Assembly: GCF_041052385.1 (NCBI RefSeq)
Contig: NZ_CP163439.1
Span: 6,871,001-6,935,000 of the forward strand
DNA length: 64,000 nucleotides
From: Streptomyces sp. R28
Lineage (GTDB): Bacteria; Actinomycetota; Actinomycetes; Streptomycetales; Streptomycetaceae
Direction of reading: 5' to 3'
Shown here one piece after another: positions 45,139 to 54,546 of this stretch (positions are counted from its first letter, which is position 1; every line of letters starts with the position of its first letter). The translations under genes and the position numbers were made by a program. A model generated the notes under the pieces. It had not been told where the DNA came from. It saw only the letters and a list, made by a program, of their open reading frames with translations, and did no database searches.

Positions 45139-45492
45139 ATGGTTATGTTCTTGTTCCTGGTCGTCGCGCTCGCCGTCGTGGTCGCCGCGGTGACGCTCGC
45201 CGTGGTGGGCGGCGGCGAGGGCGACGGTCCCTTGCCGGAGGCCGCGCCCGAGCGCCTGCAGGACCTGCTGCCGCTGGACCGCCCGATCAACCACGTGGAC
45301 ATCGAGACCCTCCGCTTCCCGCTCGCCGCCCGCGGCTACCGCATGTCCGACGTCGACGACGCCCTCAGCCGCCTCGGCGCCGAGCTCGCCGAGCGCGACG
45401 CCCGTATCGCCGACCTGGAGTCCGCGCTGGCGGGCGCGCAGGCGTCGGCCGGCCATGTGTCGATGGAGAAGCGCGCCCAGGAGGACCAGTAA
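45139..45492 (+). CDS. Membrane protein with a DivIVA-like motif
   Basis: 117 residues: one membrane helix at about 3-23 (MFLFLVVALAVVVAAVTLAVV), then INHVDIETLRFPLAARGYRMSDVDDALSRLGAELAERDARI, the DivIVA N-terminal pattern (FP...RGY....VD..L) with a short coiled coil. May bind curved membrane or polar growth complexes. I chose ATG 45139; ATG 45076 would put 21 polar residues before the helix. Its stop overlaps the tagA start by one base (TAATG). Confidence 0.78.
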   Translation: MVMFLFLVVALAVVVAAVTLAVVGGGEGDGPLPEAAPERLQDLLPLDRPINHVDIETLRFPLAARGYRMSDVDDALSRLGAELAERDARIADLESALAGAQASAGHVSMEKRAQEDQ

Positions 45493-46079
45493 TGAGCGAC
45501 GGTACGGCCCTCGCCGGCCCGGACGGCGCCCTGCGTTGCCCGTGGGCGCTGTCCACCGCGGACTACGTGACGTACCACGACGAGGAGTGGGGCCGCCCGG
45601 TCCACGGCGACGACGCGCTCTACGAACGCCTCAGCCTGGAGGCCTTCCAGTCGGGCCTGTCCTGGATCACGATCCTGCGCCGCCGCGAGGGCTTCCGCGC
45701 CGCCTTCGCAGGCTTCGAGATCGCCAAGGTCGCGACCTTCACGGACTCCGACAAGGACCGCCTCCTCGCCGACGAGGGCATCATCCGCAACCGGGCCAAG
45801 ATCGACGCGACCCTCGCCAACGCCCGCGTGCTCGCCGACTGGGCCCCGGGCGAACTGGACGCCCTGATCTGGTCCCACGCGCCGGATCCGACCACCCGCC
45901 CGGTCCCGAAGACCTTGGCGGACGTCGCGGCGGTCACCCCCGAATCGACGGCCCTGTCCAAGGCCCTGAAGAAGCGCGGCCTGCGCTTCGTGGGCCCGAC
46001 GACGGCATACGCCCTGATGCAAGCGTGCGGCCTGGTCGACGACCACTTGGAAACCTGCGTCGCGAGAAGCGCCCCCTGA
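45492..46079 (+). CDS. tagA: DNA-3-methyladenine glycosylase I
   Basis: 195 residues. The family pattern CPWALSTADYVTYHDEEWGRPVHGD, then LSLEAFQSGLSWITILRRREGFR, and the C-terminal FVGPTTAYALMQACGLVDDH. It removes 3-methyladenine from alkylated DNA. The zinc-binding residues of the TagA fold (Cys near 17, His near 29, and C-terminal His/Cys near 185-190) are present. Translationally coupled to the DivIVA-like gene. Confidence 0.94.
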   Translation: MSDGTALAGPDGALRCPWALSTADYVTYHDEEWGRPVHGDDALYERLSLEAFQSGLSWITILRRREGFRAAFAGFEIAKVATFTDSDKDRLLADEGIIRNRAKIDATLANARVLADWAPGELDALIWSHAPDPTTRPVPKTLADVAAVTPESTALSKALKKRGLRFVGPTTAYALMQACGLVDDHLETCVARSAP

Positions 46080-46142
46080 GGGGCGCGGGACCGTATCGAT
46101 CTGCGGCTGGCGCCGCGGGGGCGCGACCGATCCGGACGACCG
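46077..46142 (+). repeat. Dispersed intergenic repeat, copy 2
   Basis: GGGGCGCGGGACCGTATCGA and the following GCGGCTGGCGCCGC hairpin and GGGGGCGCGACC match the element at 36108-36180 with several changes. It begins at the tagA stop codon. Confidence 0.7.
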
Positions 46143-46184
46143 CAGCCCCCACGGCGCGCGCCCGCTACAGTCCCGAGCTCGAGC

Positions 46185-46988
46185 TCATCGGCCCAAGTAC
46201 TTCGGCCTCTCCTTGTTGACGAAGGCCTGCACAGCGATCGCGTGGTCCTCCGAGGACCCCGCCCGCGTCTGCAGCTCGTCCTCCTTCTCCAAGGTCTCCT
46301 CCAGGGAGTGCGACAACCCGAACGCCATCGCCTCCTTGATCGCCCCGTACGCCACCGTCGGCCCCTCGGCAAGCGCCCGTGCCACCTTCTCGGCCTCCGC
46401 GCGCAGCTCACCCGCAGGCACCAGCCGGTTGGCGATACCGAGCTCGTACGCCTCCTGCGCCTTGATGCTCCGCGGGAAGAGCAGCAGGTCGGCGGCGCGG
46501 CCCGGGCCGACGACCCGCGGCAGCGTCCACGAGATCCCGGAGTCGGCGGTCAGCGCGACCCCCGCGAAGGACGTGTTGAACGCAGCCGTGTCGGCCACGA
46601 CCCGATAGTCCGCGGCCAGCGCGAAACCGAAGCCCGCCCCGGCCGCGACCCCGTTCACACCGGCCACCACGGGCTTCGGCATCCCGGTCAGCGCCCGCAC
46701 GATCGGGTTGTAGTGCTCCCGCACCGTGCTCATCGTCTGCCCCGACCCGGTCTCCCGGTCGGAGACCAGCAGCCCGATGTGCTCCTTCAGGTCCTGGCCC
46801 ACGCAGAACGCCCGCTCCCCGGCCGCGGTCAGCAGCACGGCCCGTACCGCGTCGTCGCCCGCCGCAGCCTGGACCGCGTCCCGCAGGGCGACCTTGGCCG
46901 CGATGCTCAGCGCGTTCATCGCCTCGGGGCGGTTCAGCGTGATCGTCGCGAGTCCGTCGCTCACCTCGTAGAGCACGGTGTCGGCCAT
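46185..46988 (-). CDS. Enoyl-CoA hydratase/isomerase family protein
   Basis: Crotonase-fold enzyme, 267 residues. Oxyanion-hole segments are EAMNALSIA, ERAFCVGQDL and GVNGVAAGAGFGFALAADYRVV; FNTSFAGVALTADSGISWTLPRVVG is closer to PaaG-like isomerases than to classic hydratases. ATG 46988 with GGAGGGG 7 bases upstream. The CoA substrate is unknown. Confidence 0.92.
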   Translation of the reverse strand: MADTVLYEVSDGLATITLNRPEAMNALSIAAKVALRDAVQAAAGDDAVRAVLLTAAGERAFCVGQDLKEHIGLLVSDRETGSGQTMSTVREHYNPIVRALTGMPKPVVAGVNGVAAGAGFGFALAADYRVVADTAAFNTSFAGVALTADSGISWTLPRVVGPGRAADLLLFPRSIKAQEAYELGIANRLVPAGELRAEAEKVARALAEGPTVAYGAIKEAMAFGLSHSLEETLEKEDELQTRAGSSEDHAIAVQAFVNKERPKYLGR

Positions 46989-47364
46989 GGCGTATCCCCT
47001 CCGGTGTCGCGGCTGCGCGTACTCGTCGGTACGCACTTGTCTGAAGGACAGCATGGCGGAGATCACCGACAACGGCTCTGACCGGACGTGTGACCTGCGT
47101 CAAAGAATTCGTGTCCGGTTCTGTTCGGCCGAAGCGCGTGCGATGGCGCAGTATCGCAGTCACATCGCCGAATTGAGTGGTTTTGCTCGCGCGCGTTGCC
47201 CAAGCGATGCCGACTGATGTTGGTCATCGGGTCCTGAGATGCGGGATAATGGCCTGGAAGCAATGTGTTCGATGCCGGTGACGCGTGTCTCATACCAGAC
47301 ACACGTGCCCTCCCATGGGGCCGTCGGCTTTGACGATGAGCTGGTTTCAGGAAGGGGAACGAGC

Positions 47365-47532
47365 ATGGCGGCCATGAAGCCGCGGACGGGCGATGGCCCG
47401 CTCGAGGTGACCAAGGAGGGGCGGGGCATCGTCATGCGCGTTCCGCTCGAAGGCGGCGGTCGGCTCGTCGTCGAGCTGACTCCTGACGAGGCCGACGCGC
47501 TGGGCGACGCCCTCAAGAAGGTCGTCGGCTGA
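47365..47532 (+). CDS. DUF3117 protein
   Basis: 55 residues starting MAAMKPRTGDGPLEVTKEG, with the remainder forming three strands and a helix. A highly conserved actinobacterial protein (Rv1211 in M. tuberculosis, next to tagA). GGAAGGGG lies 7-8 bases upstream. No function is established to my knowledge. It is followed by a terminator. Confidence 0.9.
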   Translation: MAAMKPRTGDGPLEVTKEGRGIVMRVPLEGGGRLVVELTPDEADALGDALKKVVG

Positions 47533-47560
47533 CGCGGAAGCGACCCTTACCTTTCGGCGG

Positions 47561-47586
47561 CCCCGGCATCGCACATGGTGCCGGGG
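47561..47586. terminator. Terminator after the DUF3117 gene
   Basis: CCCCGGCA (47561-47568) and TGCCGGGG (47579-47586) with a 10-base loop, 29 bases after the stop. Confidence 0.75.
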
Positions 47587-47620
47587 TCGTTGCTTGCTTC
47601 AGTTCGCCGCTTCTTCCGTA

Positions 47621-47647
47621 CGTCCGTACGTCCATGACGTACGGACG
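47621..47647. terminator. Terminator of the O-methyltransferase gene
   Basis: 11-bp perfect stem (47621-47631 and 47637-47647) with a 5-base loop, 9 bases beyond the stop of the - strand gene. Confidence 0.7.
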
Positions 47648-47656
47648 GTCAAACGG

Positions 47657-48289
47657 TCATCGCTTGACCGCGCACAGCAGCCCGTCCCCGACCGGCAGCA
47701 GCGACGGCACCAGCTCCTGGCTCTCCCGCACCGCGCGCAGCAGCTCCCGGATACGTATGACTTCCGTGGGCTGCGGGCCCGAGTCCACCGTGCGGCCGTT
47801 GGCGAAGACGCCCTCGAAGACGACGAGGCCACCCGGACGCAGCAGACGCAACGATTCAGCGAGATAGTCGAGGAACTCCAGCCGGTCGCCGTCACAGAAG
47901 ACGAGGTCGTAACCGGCGTCCGCGAGGCGGGGCAGGACATCGAGGGCGCGGCCCGGGATGAAGCGGGCGCGGTTGCTGGCGAAGCCGGAGGCGCGGAAGG
48001 CCTGGCGGGCGAACTGCTGGTGTTCGGGTTCGGGGTCCACCGTGGTCAGAACGCCGTCGGGGCGCATGCCGTGCAGGAGGTGGATGCCGGAGACGCCGGT
48101 GCCGGTACCGATCTCCGCCACCGCCTTCGCGTCCACCGAGGCGGCCAGCAATCGCAGCGCGGCGCCCGTGCCGGGCGACACCGAGCGCAGTCCCGCCTCA
48201 CGGGCCCGGTCCCGGGCCCAGCGCAGGACTTCGTCCTCGGCGACGTAGGCGTCGGCGAACGCCCAGCTCGTCTGCCGGTTGCCGGTAAT
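47657..48289 (-). CDS. O-methyltransferase, probable ATT start
   Basis: 210 residues, catechol-O-methyltransferase-like. SAM motif AEIGTGTGVSGIHLL, then TTVDPEPEHQQFARQAF, FCDGDRLEFLDYLA and LLRPGGLVVFEGVF. The conserved-looking N-terminus TGNRQTSWAFADAYVAEDEVL lies upstream of the first conventional start (GTG at 48181). Going further up, the frame stays open, but the codon that follows a good AGGAGAGG at 6 bases is ATT at 48289; no ATG, GTG or TTG lies between 48289 and 48181 in frame. In M. tuberculosis the orthologous gene (Rv1220c) is likewise divergent from sigE. Confidence 0.85.
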   Translation of the reverse strand: MTGNRQTSWAFADAYVAEDEVLRWARDRAREAGLRSVSPGTGAALRLLAASVDAKAVAEIGTGTGVSGIHLLHGMRPDGVLTTVDPEPEHQQFARQAFRASGFASNRARFIPGRALDVLPRLADAGYDLVFCDGDRLEFLDYLAESLRLLRPGGLVVFEGVFANGRTVDSGPQPTEVIRIRELLRAVRESQELVPSLLPVGDGLLCAVKR

Positions 48290-48518
48290 GACCCTCTCCT
48301 GTCCCCGTGGTTGCCTGGGCGTGACTGTATCCGTTGGTGGCGGGAACCCGCAGATGGGACCAGGCGTTTAGAGGGGTGGGAAGACGAGCGGGGGGACACA
48401 GTTGGATCACGACGACGAGCAGGGCCGCGAGCAAGTGCTGACGCAGGCGCACCAGCCGTGTCAGCCCAGATCAAATTCTCGTAAAACCGCTTATCCGGAG
48501 CTAACGGGCGAGGTGGCT

Positions 48519-49289
48519 ATGGTAGGGGCTCCACTGGACACCACCAGAGCCGACAGGGGAGGTGCGGCTGCGCCTTTGGACCGGGGAGGAGTGCTGCGGC
48601 GCTTTCTCGGGTCGTCGGGCAGGCCGAAATCCGTGAACGACACCGCTGACCACAGCCACGCCGGCGACTACGCCCAGACCGCGACCTTCTCCACCGACGC
48701 GGACGGGCAGGCGTGGACTCCGCCCACGTGGGAGGAGATCGTCAGCACGCACAGCGGCCGCGTCTACCGTCTGGCCTACCGCCTGACGGGCAACCAGCAC
48801 GACGCCGAGGACCTCACCCAGGAGGTCTTCGTCCGCGTCTTCCGCTCCCTGTCGACATACACGCCGGGCACCTTCGAGGGCTGGCTGCACCGCATCACCA
48901 CGAACCTCTTCCTCGACATGGTCCGCCGCAAGCAGCGCATCCGTTTCGACGCGCTGGGCGATGACGCGGCCGAGCGGCTGCCCAGCAAGGAGCCCACGCC
49001 GCAGCAGGTCTTCAACGACGCGCACTTCGACGCGGACGTCCAGCAGGCCCTCGACACCCTCGCACCCGAGTTCCGCGCCGCGGTCGTCCTGTGCGACATC
49101 GAAGGACTGTCGTACGAGGAGATCGCCGCGACCCTGGGCGTCAAGCTCGGCACCGTCCGGTCCCGTATCCACCGTGGCCGCTCGCAGCTGCGCAAGGCCC
49201 TCGCCCACCGTTCGCCGGAGGCGCGCGCCACCCGCCGCTCCTTCGTGCCGCGGGTGGCCGCACTGGGAGGAGGGGGCGCGACCGCGTGA
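48519..49289 (+). CDS. sigE: ECF RNA polymerase sigma factor SigE
   Basis: 256 residues. A variable N-terminus of about 70 residues precedes region 2 (WEEIVSTHSGRVYRLAYRLTGNQHDAEDLTQEVFVRVFRSL) and region 4 (LDTLAPEFRAAVVLCDIEGLSYEEIAATLGVKLGTVRSRIHRGRSQL). Orthologous by neighbourhood to M. tuberculosis SigE, the envelope-stress sigma factor; this is not the S. coelicolor gene named sigE (SCO3356). The ATG at 48519 has GAGGTGG upstream; a TTG at 48402 is less likely. GTGA overlap with the anti-sigma gene. Confidence 0.93.
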   Translation: MVGAPLDTTRADRGGAAAPLDRGGVLRRFLGSSGRPKSVNDTADHSHAGDYAQTATFSTDADGQAWTPPTWEEIVSTHSGRVYRLAYRLTGNQHDAEDLTQEVFVRVFRSLSTYTPGTFEGWLHRITTNLFLDMVRRKQRIRFDALGDDAAERLPSKEPTPQQVFNDAHFDADVQQALDTLAPEFRAAVVLCDIEGLSYEEIAATLGVKLGTVRSRIHRGRSQLRKALAHRSPEARATRRSFVPRVAALGGGGATA

Positions 49290-50257
49290 GTGGCTCTCGA
49301 CCCAACCCCACAGAACGGCTCCTGGCCGAGCAGCACCTGGGAGACCGACTCTCCGCCCTCGTCGACGGAGAGCTCGGTCATGAGACGCGCGAGCGCGTCC
49401 TGGCCCACCTGGCGACCTGTGCCAGGTGCAAGGCCGAGGTCGACGCCCAGCGCCGGCTGAAGAACGTCTTCGCGGAGGCGGCCCCGCCGCCTCCCTCCGA
49501 GAGTTTCCTGGCCCGCCTTCAGGGCCTCCCCGGGGGAGGTGACCTGGACGGCGGCGGCTCGCCGCTGGGCGGGGGAGGATTCGGCGGACTGACCGGGCGG
49601 CCCGGCGCCACCGGGGCGTTCGGCGTGAAGCGGGGCGACCGCTTCGAGTTCGGATACGTCCCGTCGCGTCCTCATGCCCCGGCGCTCCCCGCCTCGGACC
49701 GCGGCTTCCGCACCCACCCCGTGGGCCGTCCTGAATCCGATCGCTCCGGGTCCTCCCGTATGCGGTTCGCGTTCGTCGCGGCGGGTGCGGTGTCGCTGGC
49801 CGCGATCGCGCTGGGAGGTGTCACGTCGAGCGCGCCGATCGACGCGGAGGCGCGCGGCGGCTCGGGCGGCAGCAATGTGACACCGGCCCGGACGCAGGGC
49901 ACCGGTGTCGCGACGGCACCCGAGAACCAGCGCCGCCGTGGAGTCGGCCCGCTGCTCGCCCAGGGGCAGGGCGAGCAGACGCTCGACACCCCGGCCGCCC
50001 CGACCGAGGTGTCGGCTCCCCTTCTGCCAGGGATGCCCGCCCAGCCCGCCGTCCAGGACATGCGCACCCTGACGGCGCCCGTGGTGGCCGGCGCGGCCGC
50101 CATGTCCCCACTCATACGCCCGCTCAGCGAGACCCCGCCGCTCTCTCTGACCGCTTGGTCCACGACCCCCGAGGTCATGGCGACCCCCGACCTGCTCGCC
50201 GCACCCGTCCCCGACGCGACGTCATCCCCCTCCGCCTCCCCCGCCACCAGTCGCTGA
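49286..50257 (+). CDS. Anti-sigma factor with a zf-HC2 domain (RseA-like)
   Basis: 323 residues. The N-terminal ZAS-type domain has HLGDRLSALVDGEL then HLATCARC (H-x3-C-x2-C). A Gly/Pro-rich linker follows, then one membrane helix (RFAFVAAGAVSLAAIALGG, near 162-180), and a long outer tail rich in Pro/Thr/Ala. It would hold SigE inactive at the membrane. GTG start overlapping the sigE stop gives coupled, near 1:1 synthesis. Confidence 0.92.
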   Translation: MSGSRPNPTERLLAEQHLGDRLSALVDGELGHETRERVLAHLATCARCKAEVDAQRRLKNVFAEAAPPPPSESFLARLQGLPGGGDLDGGGSPLGGGGFGGLTGRPGATGAFGVKRGDRFEFGYVPSRPHAPALPASDRGFRTHPVGRPESDRSGSSRMRFAFVAAGAVSLAAIALGGVTSSAPIDAEARGGSGGSNVTPARTQGTGVATAPENQRRRGVGPLLAQGQGEQTLDTPAAPTEVSAPLLPGMPAQPAVQDMRTLTAPVVAGAAAMSPLIRPLSETPPLSLTAWSTTPEVMATPDLLAAPVPDATSSPSASPATSR

Positions 50258-50620
50258 CCCGGCCTCTGCGCAGCGGCCCACGAACCTGATTGAATCCGGG
50301 GTGGGCCGCGCGCCGTGCCGGTGGGCCGGGCGCGGAGTCGATGAACCGCGGCCGCCGTCGACGCCGCGTGCCGGATGGGGGAGGTAGCACGAAGTCGCCG
50401 GTTTCTGAGGGGACTTGAGCGCGACAGCGCAGAGTTGAGTAGGCATTCGGGCGCCGGGACGTTCCTGGTGACGGCCTGCCGAGGAACCAGGGTTGGCGAG
50501 CCGGCAGACCTCAGTCGTCGCCCCGGGCTGCGGGATGACGGCCGACCGTTTCTCCTGGCACGCGGCGGAGAGCGAAGCGTCCTACTCGGGCAACGGTCAG
50601 CAGCGAGCAGGAAGCAGAGC
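50258..50620 (+). other. Spacer between the anti-sigma factor gene and htrA
   Basis: 363 bases with no supported gene. A stem CGGCCCAC (50274-50281) and GTGGGCCG (50301-50308) lies near the start. A promoter for htrA is expected here; I cannot place one with confidence. Confidence 0.5.
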
Positions 50621-52886
50621 ATGAACGAGGGGAAGCCCGCGAAGGCGAAGTGGTGGAACCGACCCCGGCCGCAGGGTCCGTCGGTCCGGGCGGAGGACAC
50701 CGAGCCGACGCCGGGCGAGATGAGCGGGACGGTGCCCGGCGCATCGGACACGACCGAGCGCACGGCGCCTGACGGCACCGGCGAGCGCGGTCTCGATGGC
50801 GACACGCACGGTGGCGGCGACGCGCACGGGGACGGCGACTTCGAACTGGCGCTGCCCGCTGCGCGAGGTGGGGCCGACCGCGTGGCTTCGGCCGAGGGTG
50901 ACTTCGAGCTTCCTCGCCCCGCTGTGAATGGCGGCGGGGGTGCGACTTCGGCCGAGGGTGACTTCGAGCTACCCCGCCCTGCCGTGAACGCCAGTGGTGG
51001 CGGCGTGGCCTCCGCTGACGGCGACTTCGAGCTGGCGCGGCCGGGTGGGGCGCCTGTGTCCGGCCCGTCCGCCGACGGCGCGGTCACTGTTCCCGCAGTG
51101 TCCGCCGACGGCGCCGCCGCTGTGGCAGAGCCCGTCGATGAACGCCCCAAGCCCCTGCACGACCCCGACCCCTACAGCACCCCGCCCTACGGCGAGCCCG
51201 GTCCTTGGGCGCCCGCTCCGCCGGTCCAGCACCCGGCGACCACACCGGCGCACGGGACGGCCGCACCGGCGCCGACACCGCCGGCGCACACCCTGCCGGC
51301 GGCCACGCCTGGTCTGCCGACCCCGATGCAGGGCGCGCAGACCGCAGCGCAAGGCACGCCCGTGTCATCGACAGCCGCGGTCCCGGCCCCCGGCGCTCCA
51401 GCCCCGGCGCCGGCCCATGGCATCCCCGCACAGGCGGCCCCCGCGGCCCCCGGCGTGCCCACCCAAGCAGCGCCCCTTGGATCCGGCGTGCCCACGTCGC
51501 CGCCCCCCGGCCCCGGTGCACCGGCGGCGACAGTCGGCATTCCCGCCGCAGCGGCCCCGATGGCCGGCATCCCCGCCCAGGCACAGTCGGCCCCCGCCCA
51601 CGCGACCCCAGACCCCGCCTACGCCGACCCCCACCCCCCACCAACCCCTGGCAGAACTACGACCCCTGGGCCCCCCGCACCCCCCCGCCGACCCCGCGCA
51701 CCCCACCCACCCGACCCACCCCTCCGCCCCTCTCCAGCAGACCGGCGCCGCCGTCGCCACCGACCGGCAGCGGCGTAAGCGTGCCAAGAAGGTGCTCGTT
51801 GTCGGGGCCGTGTTGATCGCCGTCGTGTCCGGTGGCGTCGGCGGTGTGGTGGGGGCGTATCTCGAGCGCAACGGTGGTGTGGGGGACGTGGAGCTGCCGC
51901 AGGCCGCGGCCGAGGCGCCCGGGCGGGCGCCGGACAGTGTCGCCGGGATCGCCGCTCGTGCTCTGCCCAGCGTCGTGACGCTGCATGTGAGCGGGAGCGA
52001 GGAGCAGGGCACCGGAACCGGCTTCGTGCTCGACGACCGTGGTCACATCCTCACCAACAACCATGTCGTCGAACCCGCGGGTGACAGCGGCGAGATATCC
52101 GTGACCTTCCACAGCGGTGACACCGCCAAGGCCACCGTCGTCGGACGGGACAGCGGCTATGACCTCGCCGTCGTCAAGGTCACCGGCGTCAGCGGCCTCA
52201 AGCCCCTGCCGCTCGGCAACTCCGACAACGTCCAGGTCGGCGACCCCGTCGTCGCCATCGGCGCCCCGTTCGACCTGGCCGGCACCGTGACCTCCGGCAT
52301 CATCAGCGCCAAGGAGCGGCCCATCACGGCCGGCGGCGGGAGCGGCGACGGGAGCGATGTGTCGTACGTCGACGCTCTCCAGACCGACGCGCCCATCAAT
52401 CCCGGCAACTCCGGTGGCCCCCTCCTCGACGCCCGCGCCCGCGTCATCGGCATCAACTCCGCCATCCGCTCCGCCGACACCGGCTCCGACCTGGACAGCG
52501 GCCAGTCCGGCTCCATCGGCCTGGGCTTCGCCATACCGGTCAACCAGGCCAAGCGTGTCGCCGAGGAGCTGATCAACACCGGTAAGGCCACCCACCCGGT
52601 CATCGGCGTCACCCTCGACATGGACTACAGCGGCGACGGCGCCCGCGTCGGCACGAAGGGCGGCGACGGCGGCTCAGCGGTCTCCGAGGGCGGCCCCGGC
52701 GACAAGGCCGGCATCAAGGCGGGCGACGTCATCACCGAGGTCGACGGCCAGCGCGTCCACTCCGGCGAGGAACTCATCGTCAAGACCCGTGCCCACCGCC
52801 CCGGCGACCGGCTCGAACTGACCTTGGAGCGCGGCGGCAAGGAGATCAGGGTCTCGCTGACACTCGGCTCGTCGAGCGGTCGCTGA
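50621..52886 (+). pseudogene. htrA: HtrA/DegP-type serine protease, split by two apparent frameshifts
   Basis: Membrane-anchored envelope protease. From ATG 50621 (AGGAAG upstream) a long Pro/Ala-rich cytoplasmic part runs in one frame to about 51640. NPWQNYDPW continues in a second frame to about 51690, and the rest (APLQQTG..., a membrane helix KVLVVGAVLIAVVSGGVGG, the trypsin-like domain and a PDZ domain) in a third frame to 52886. Catalytic residues are His in LTNNHVV (near 52065), Asp in SGYDLAVVK and Ser in PGNSGGPL (near 52410). Both breaks are in C-runs and each is mended by adding one base. The third-frame part has no suitable start of its own. Confidence 0.8.
50829..51047 (+). repeat. 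Four GDFEL tandem repeats in the HtrA N-terminus
   Basis: Four protein repeats of the form (A/G)(E/D)GDFEL.(R/L)P, spaced by about 20 residues, encoded by similar DNA (for example TTCGGCCGAGGGTGACTTCG near 50889 and 50949). Confidence 0.85.
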
Positions 52887-53100
52887 GACTCACAGAAACC
52901 TCACAGCGCACATCGCCCGACCGCCCCACTTGGGCCCTGACAAGGCAAACAACCCGGAAAACCGCACGTTCATCGCATTCGGAGGCCTCGGGACAGTACC
53001 GGTCGTAGCGGATCGCCGGGTACCGTGGATCCGGCCCGGACCACGGAAGACCCAGAGACCGCCGAGGGCCGAGGACCGAGGACATCGCAAGGAGCTTCAG

Positions 53101-53559
53101 GTGTTCAATGACATAGGACCGCTCGAGCTGGTGACGCTCGTTGTCCTCGCCGTGCTCGTCTTCGGTCCGGACAAGCTCCCGAAGCTCATCCAGGACGCCA
53201 CGCGGACGATCCGCAAGATCCGCGAGTTCTCGGAGAGCGCCAAGCAGGACATCCGGCAGGAGCTGGGACCGGAGTTCAAGGACTTCGAATTCGAGGACCT
53301 CAACCCCAAGACGTTCATCCGCAAGCAGCTGGACAACGACGAACTGGGGCTGAACGAGATCCGCAACGGCTTCGACCTGAAGAAGGAAATGGCCGAGGTC
53401 ACCGACGCGGTCCACGGCCGCGACGCGGAGTCGTCCGGGTCCTCGTCGTCCTCCTCGTCGTCCGCCATCTCCGGTTCCTCCGGCGGCAGCATCGACATGA
53501 CGAAGAAGCCCGAGAGCCCCCGCGAGGAGCGCCCGCCCTACGACGCGGACGCCACCTGA
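53101..53559 (+). CDS. tatB: Sec-independent protein translocase TatB
   Basis: 152 residues. A short N-terminal membrane helix (FNDIGPLELVTLVVLAVLVFGPDKLPKL), the conserved amphipathic helix after it (DATRTIRKIREFSESAKQDIRQEL), then a Ser-rich unstructured tail. TatB is part of the Tat receptor for folded, twin-arginine proteins, such as the binding protein at 15871-17634. GTG start at 53101 with AAGGAG upstream. Confidence 0.94.
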   Translation: MFNDIGPLELVTLVVLAVLVFGPDKLPKLIQDATRTIRKIREFSESAKQDIRQELGPEFKDFEFEDLNPKTFIRKQLDNDELGLNEIRNGFDLKKEMAEVTDAVHGRDAESSGSSSSSSSSAISGSSGGSIDMTKKPESPREERPPYDADAT

Positions 53560-53798
53560 GCCGTACGAAAGCCGTACGAACACAGGGGCGGATCACCACT
53601 CATACGTGACGCTTCTCATACTCCGCCCGGGTCGCGCACGGCCTGAACCCGCCCCTTGTGCGCCTCGCGCGCCGGGCGCTTTCCATACTGCCAGGAGCGG
53701 TGTGGCTATGCTGCCGAGTTGTTGTGCGGACCGGACGAGTACGCCCGAAGGGGGGCGGGCCGGGCTGGTCCGGCGAGAACGAGGAGGCGTCCGGGCAC

Positions 53799-54467
53799 AT
53801 GGAGACGACGAGTCAGACGACTGGTCGGGCGGTCGCGCATGCACCGGCCGCGGAGAGTGGACAGCAGGTCCCCTCCGCCCGGCGCACGGTCGACGGCTAC
53901 CTGTTGGCGCCCTTCCCTTGGTACGGCCTCGACGAGGCCTTCACGGGGCCGCGCTGGCTGATGCAGGTCGGTATGGCGGCCGACGGGGCCGTGGAACACG
54001 GATCGATCGGGCACGGTGACGAGCCCTCCGTACGGAACGAAGGGACGGAGGACCGCGAGAAGTTCGCGGTGGTGGTGACCGTCGCGGCGAACCCGTCCCG
54101 CAGGAGCGCCGACGGCACGGGGCTGCTGGAGGCCACGTCGGTGGCCTCGGCGGCGTGGCTCGCGGGGGTGGGGCTGCTGTCGTTCACCTGGCCCGGGCAG
54201 ATGGACCACTCGCTGCGCGACGACTGGCTGGACCAGCAGACGGAGACCGCGTGGGCCCTCGCGGACGACCTGGCGGGTCCGGACTGGTCGACGCTCTCGC
54301 TGCCGGTGGACGGCGTCCCCACGCCCTTCCACTACCGCGAGTCCGAGTTCGGCTGGGTACTGGCCGGCTCGACTCAGGAGGGGGTGCACGTGGGGGCGTA
54401 CGGGAGAGGCCTGAGCGCCTATGGCCTCGGGTTCGCGATGATCAAGGACATCTCGGCGTACGCCTAG
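53799..54467 (+). CDS. Conserved protein of unknown function
   Basis: 222 residues, no signal peptide or clear membrane helix. Recognisable segments are GYLLAPFPWYGLDEAFTGPRWLMQVG, EDREKFAVVVTVAANP and FHYRESEFGWVLAGSTQEGVHVGAYG. No family comes to mind. ATG 53799 has GGAGG further upstream. Followed by a terminator. Confidence 0.72.
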   Translation: METTSQTTGRAVAHAPAAESGQQVPSARRTVDGYLLAPFPWYGLDEAFTGPRWLMQVGMAADGAVEHGSIGHGDEPSVRNEGTEDREKFAVVVTVAANPSRRSADGTGLLEATSVASAAWLAGVGLLSFTWPGQMDHSLRDDWLDQQTETAWALADDLAGPDWSTLSLPVDGVPTPFHYRESEFGWVLAGSTQEGVHVGAYGRGLSAYGLGFAMIKDISAYA

Positions 54468-54494
54468 ACATCGCCCTGCACTAGGACGCAGTCA

Positions 54495-54538
54495 CGCCGA
54501 TGGGGGCGCCGTCTCACCGGACGGCGCCCCCATCGGCG
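54495..54538. terminator. Bidirectional terminator between convergent genes
   Basis: 19-bp perfect stem (54495-54513 and 54520-54538) with a 6-base loop, between the unknown gene (+) and mrp (-). Confidence 0.9.
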
Positions 54539-54546
54539 TACAGGAA

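Noticed and set aside
51205..51816. Programmed ribosomal frameshifting in htrA
   Set aside because: Two shifts in the same direction within about 60 bases, both in C-runs, fit sequencing or replication slips better; no slippery heptamer with a following structure is seen.
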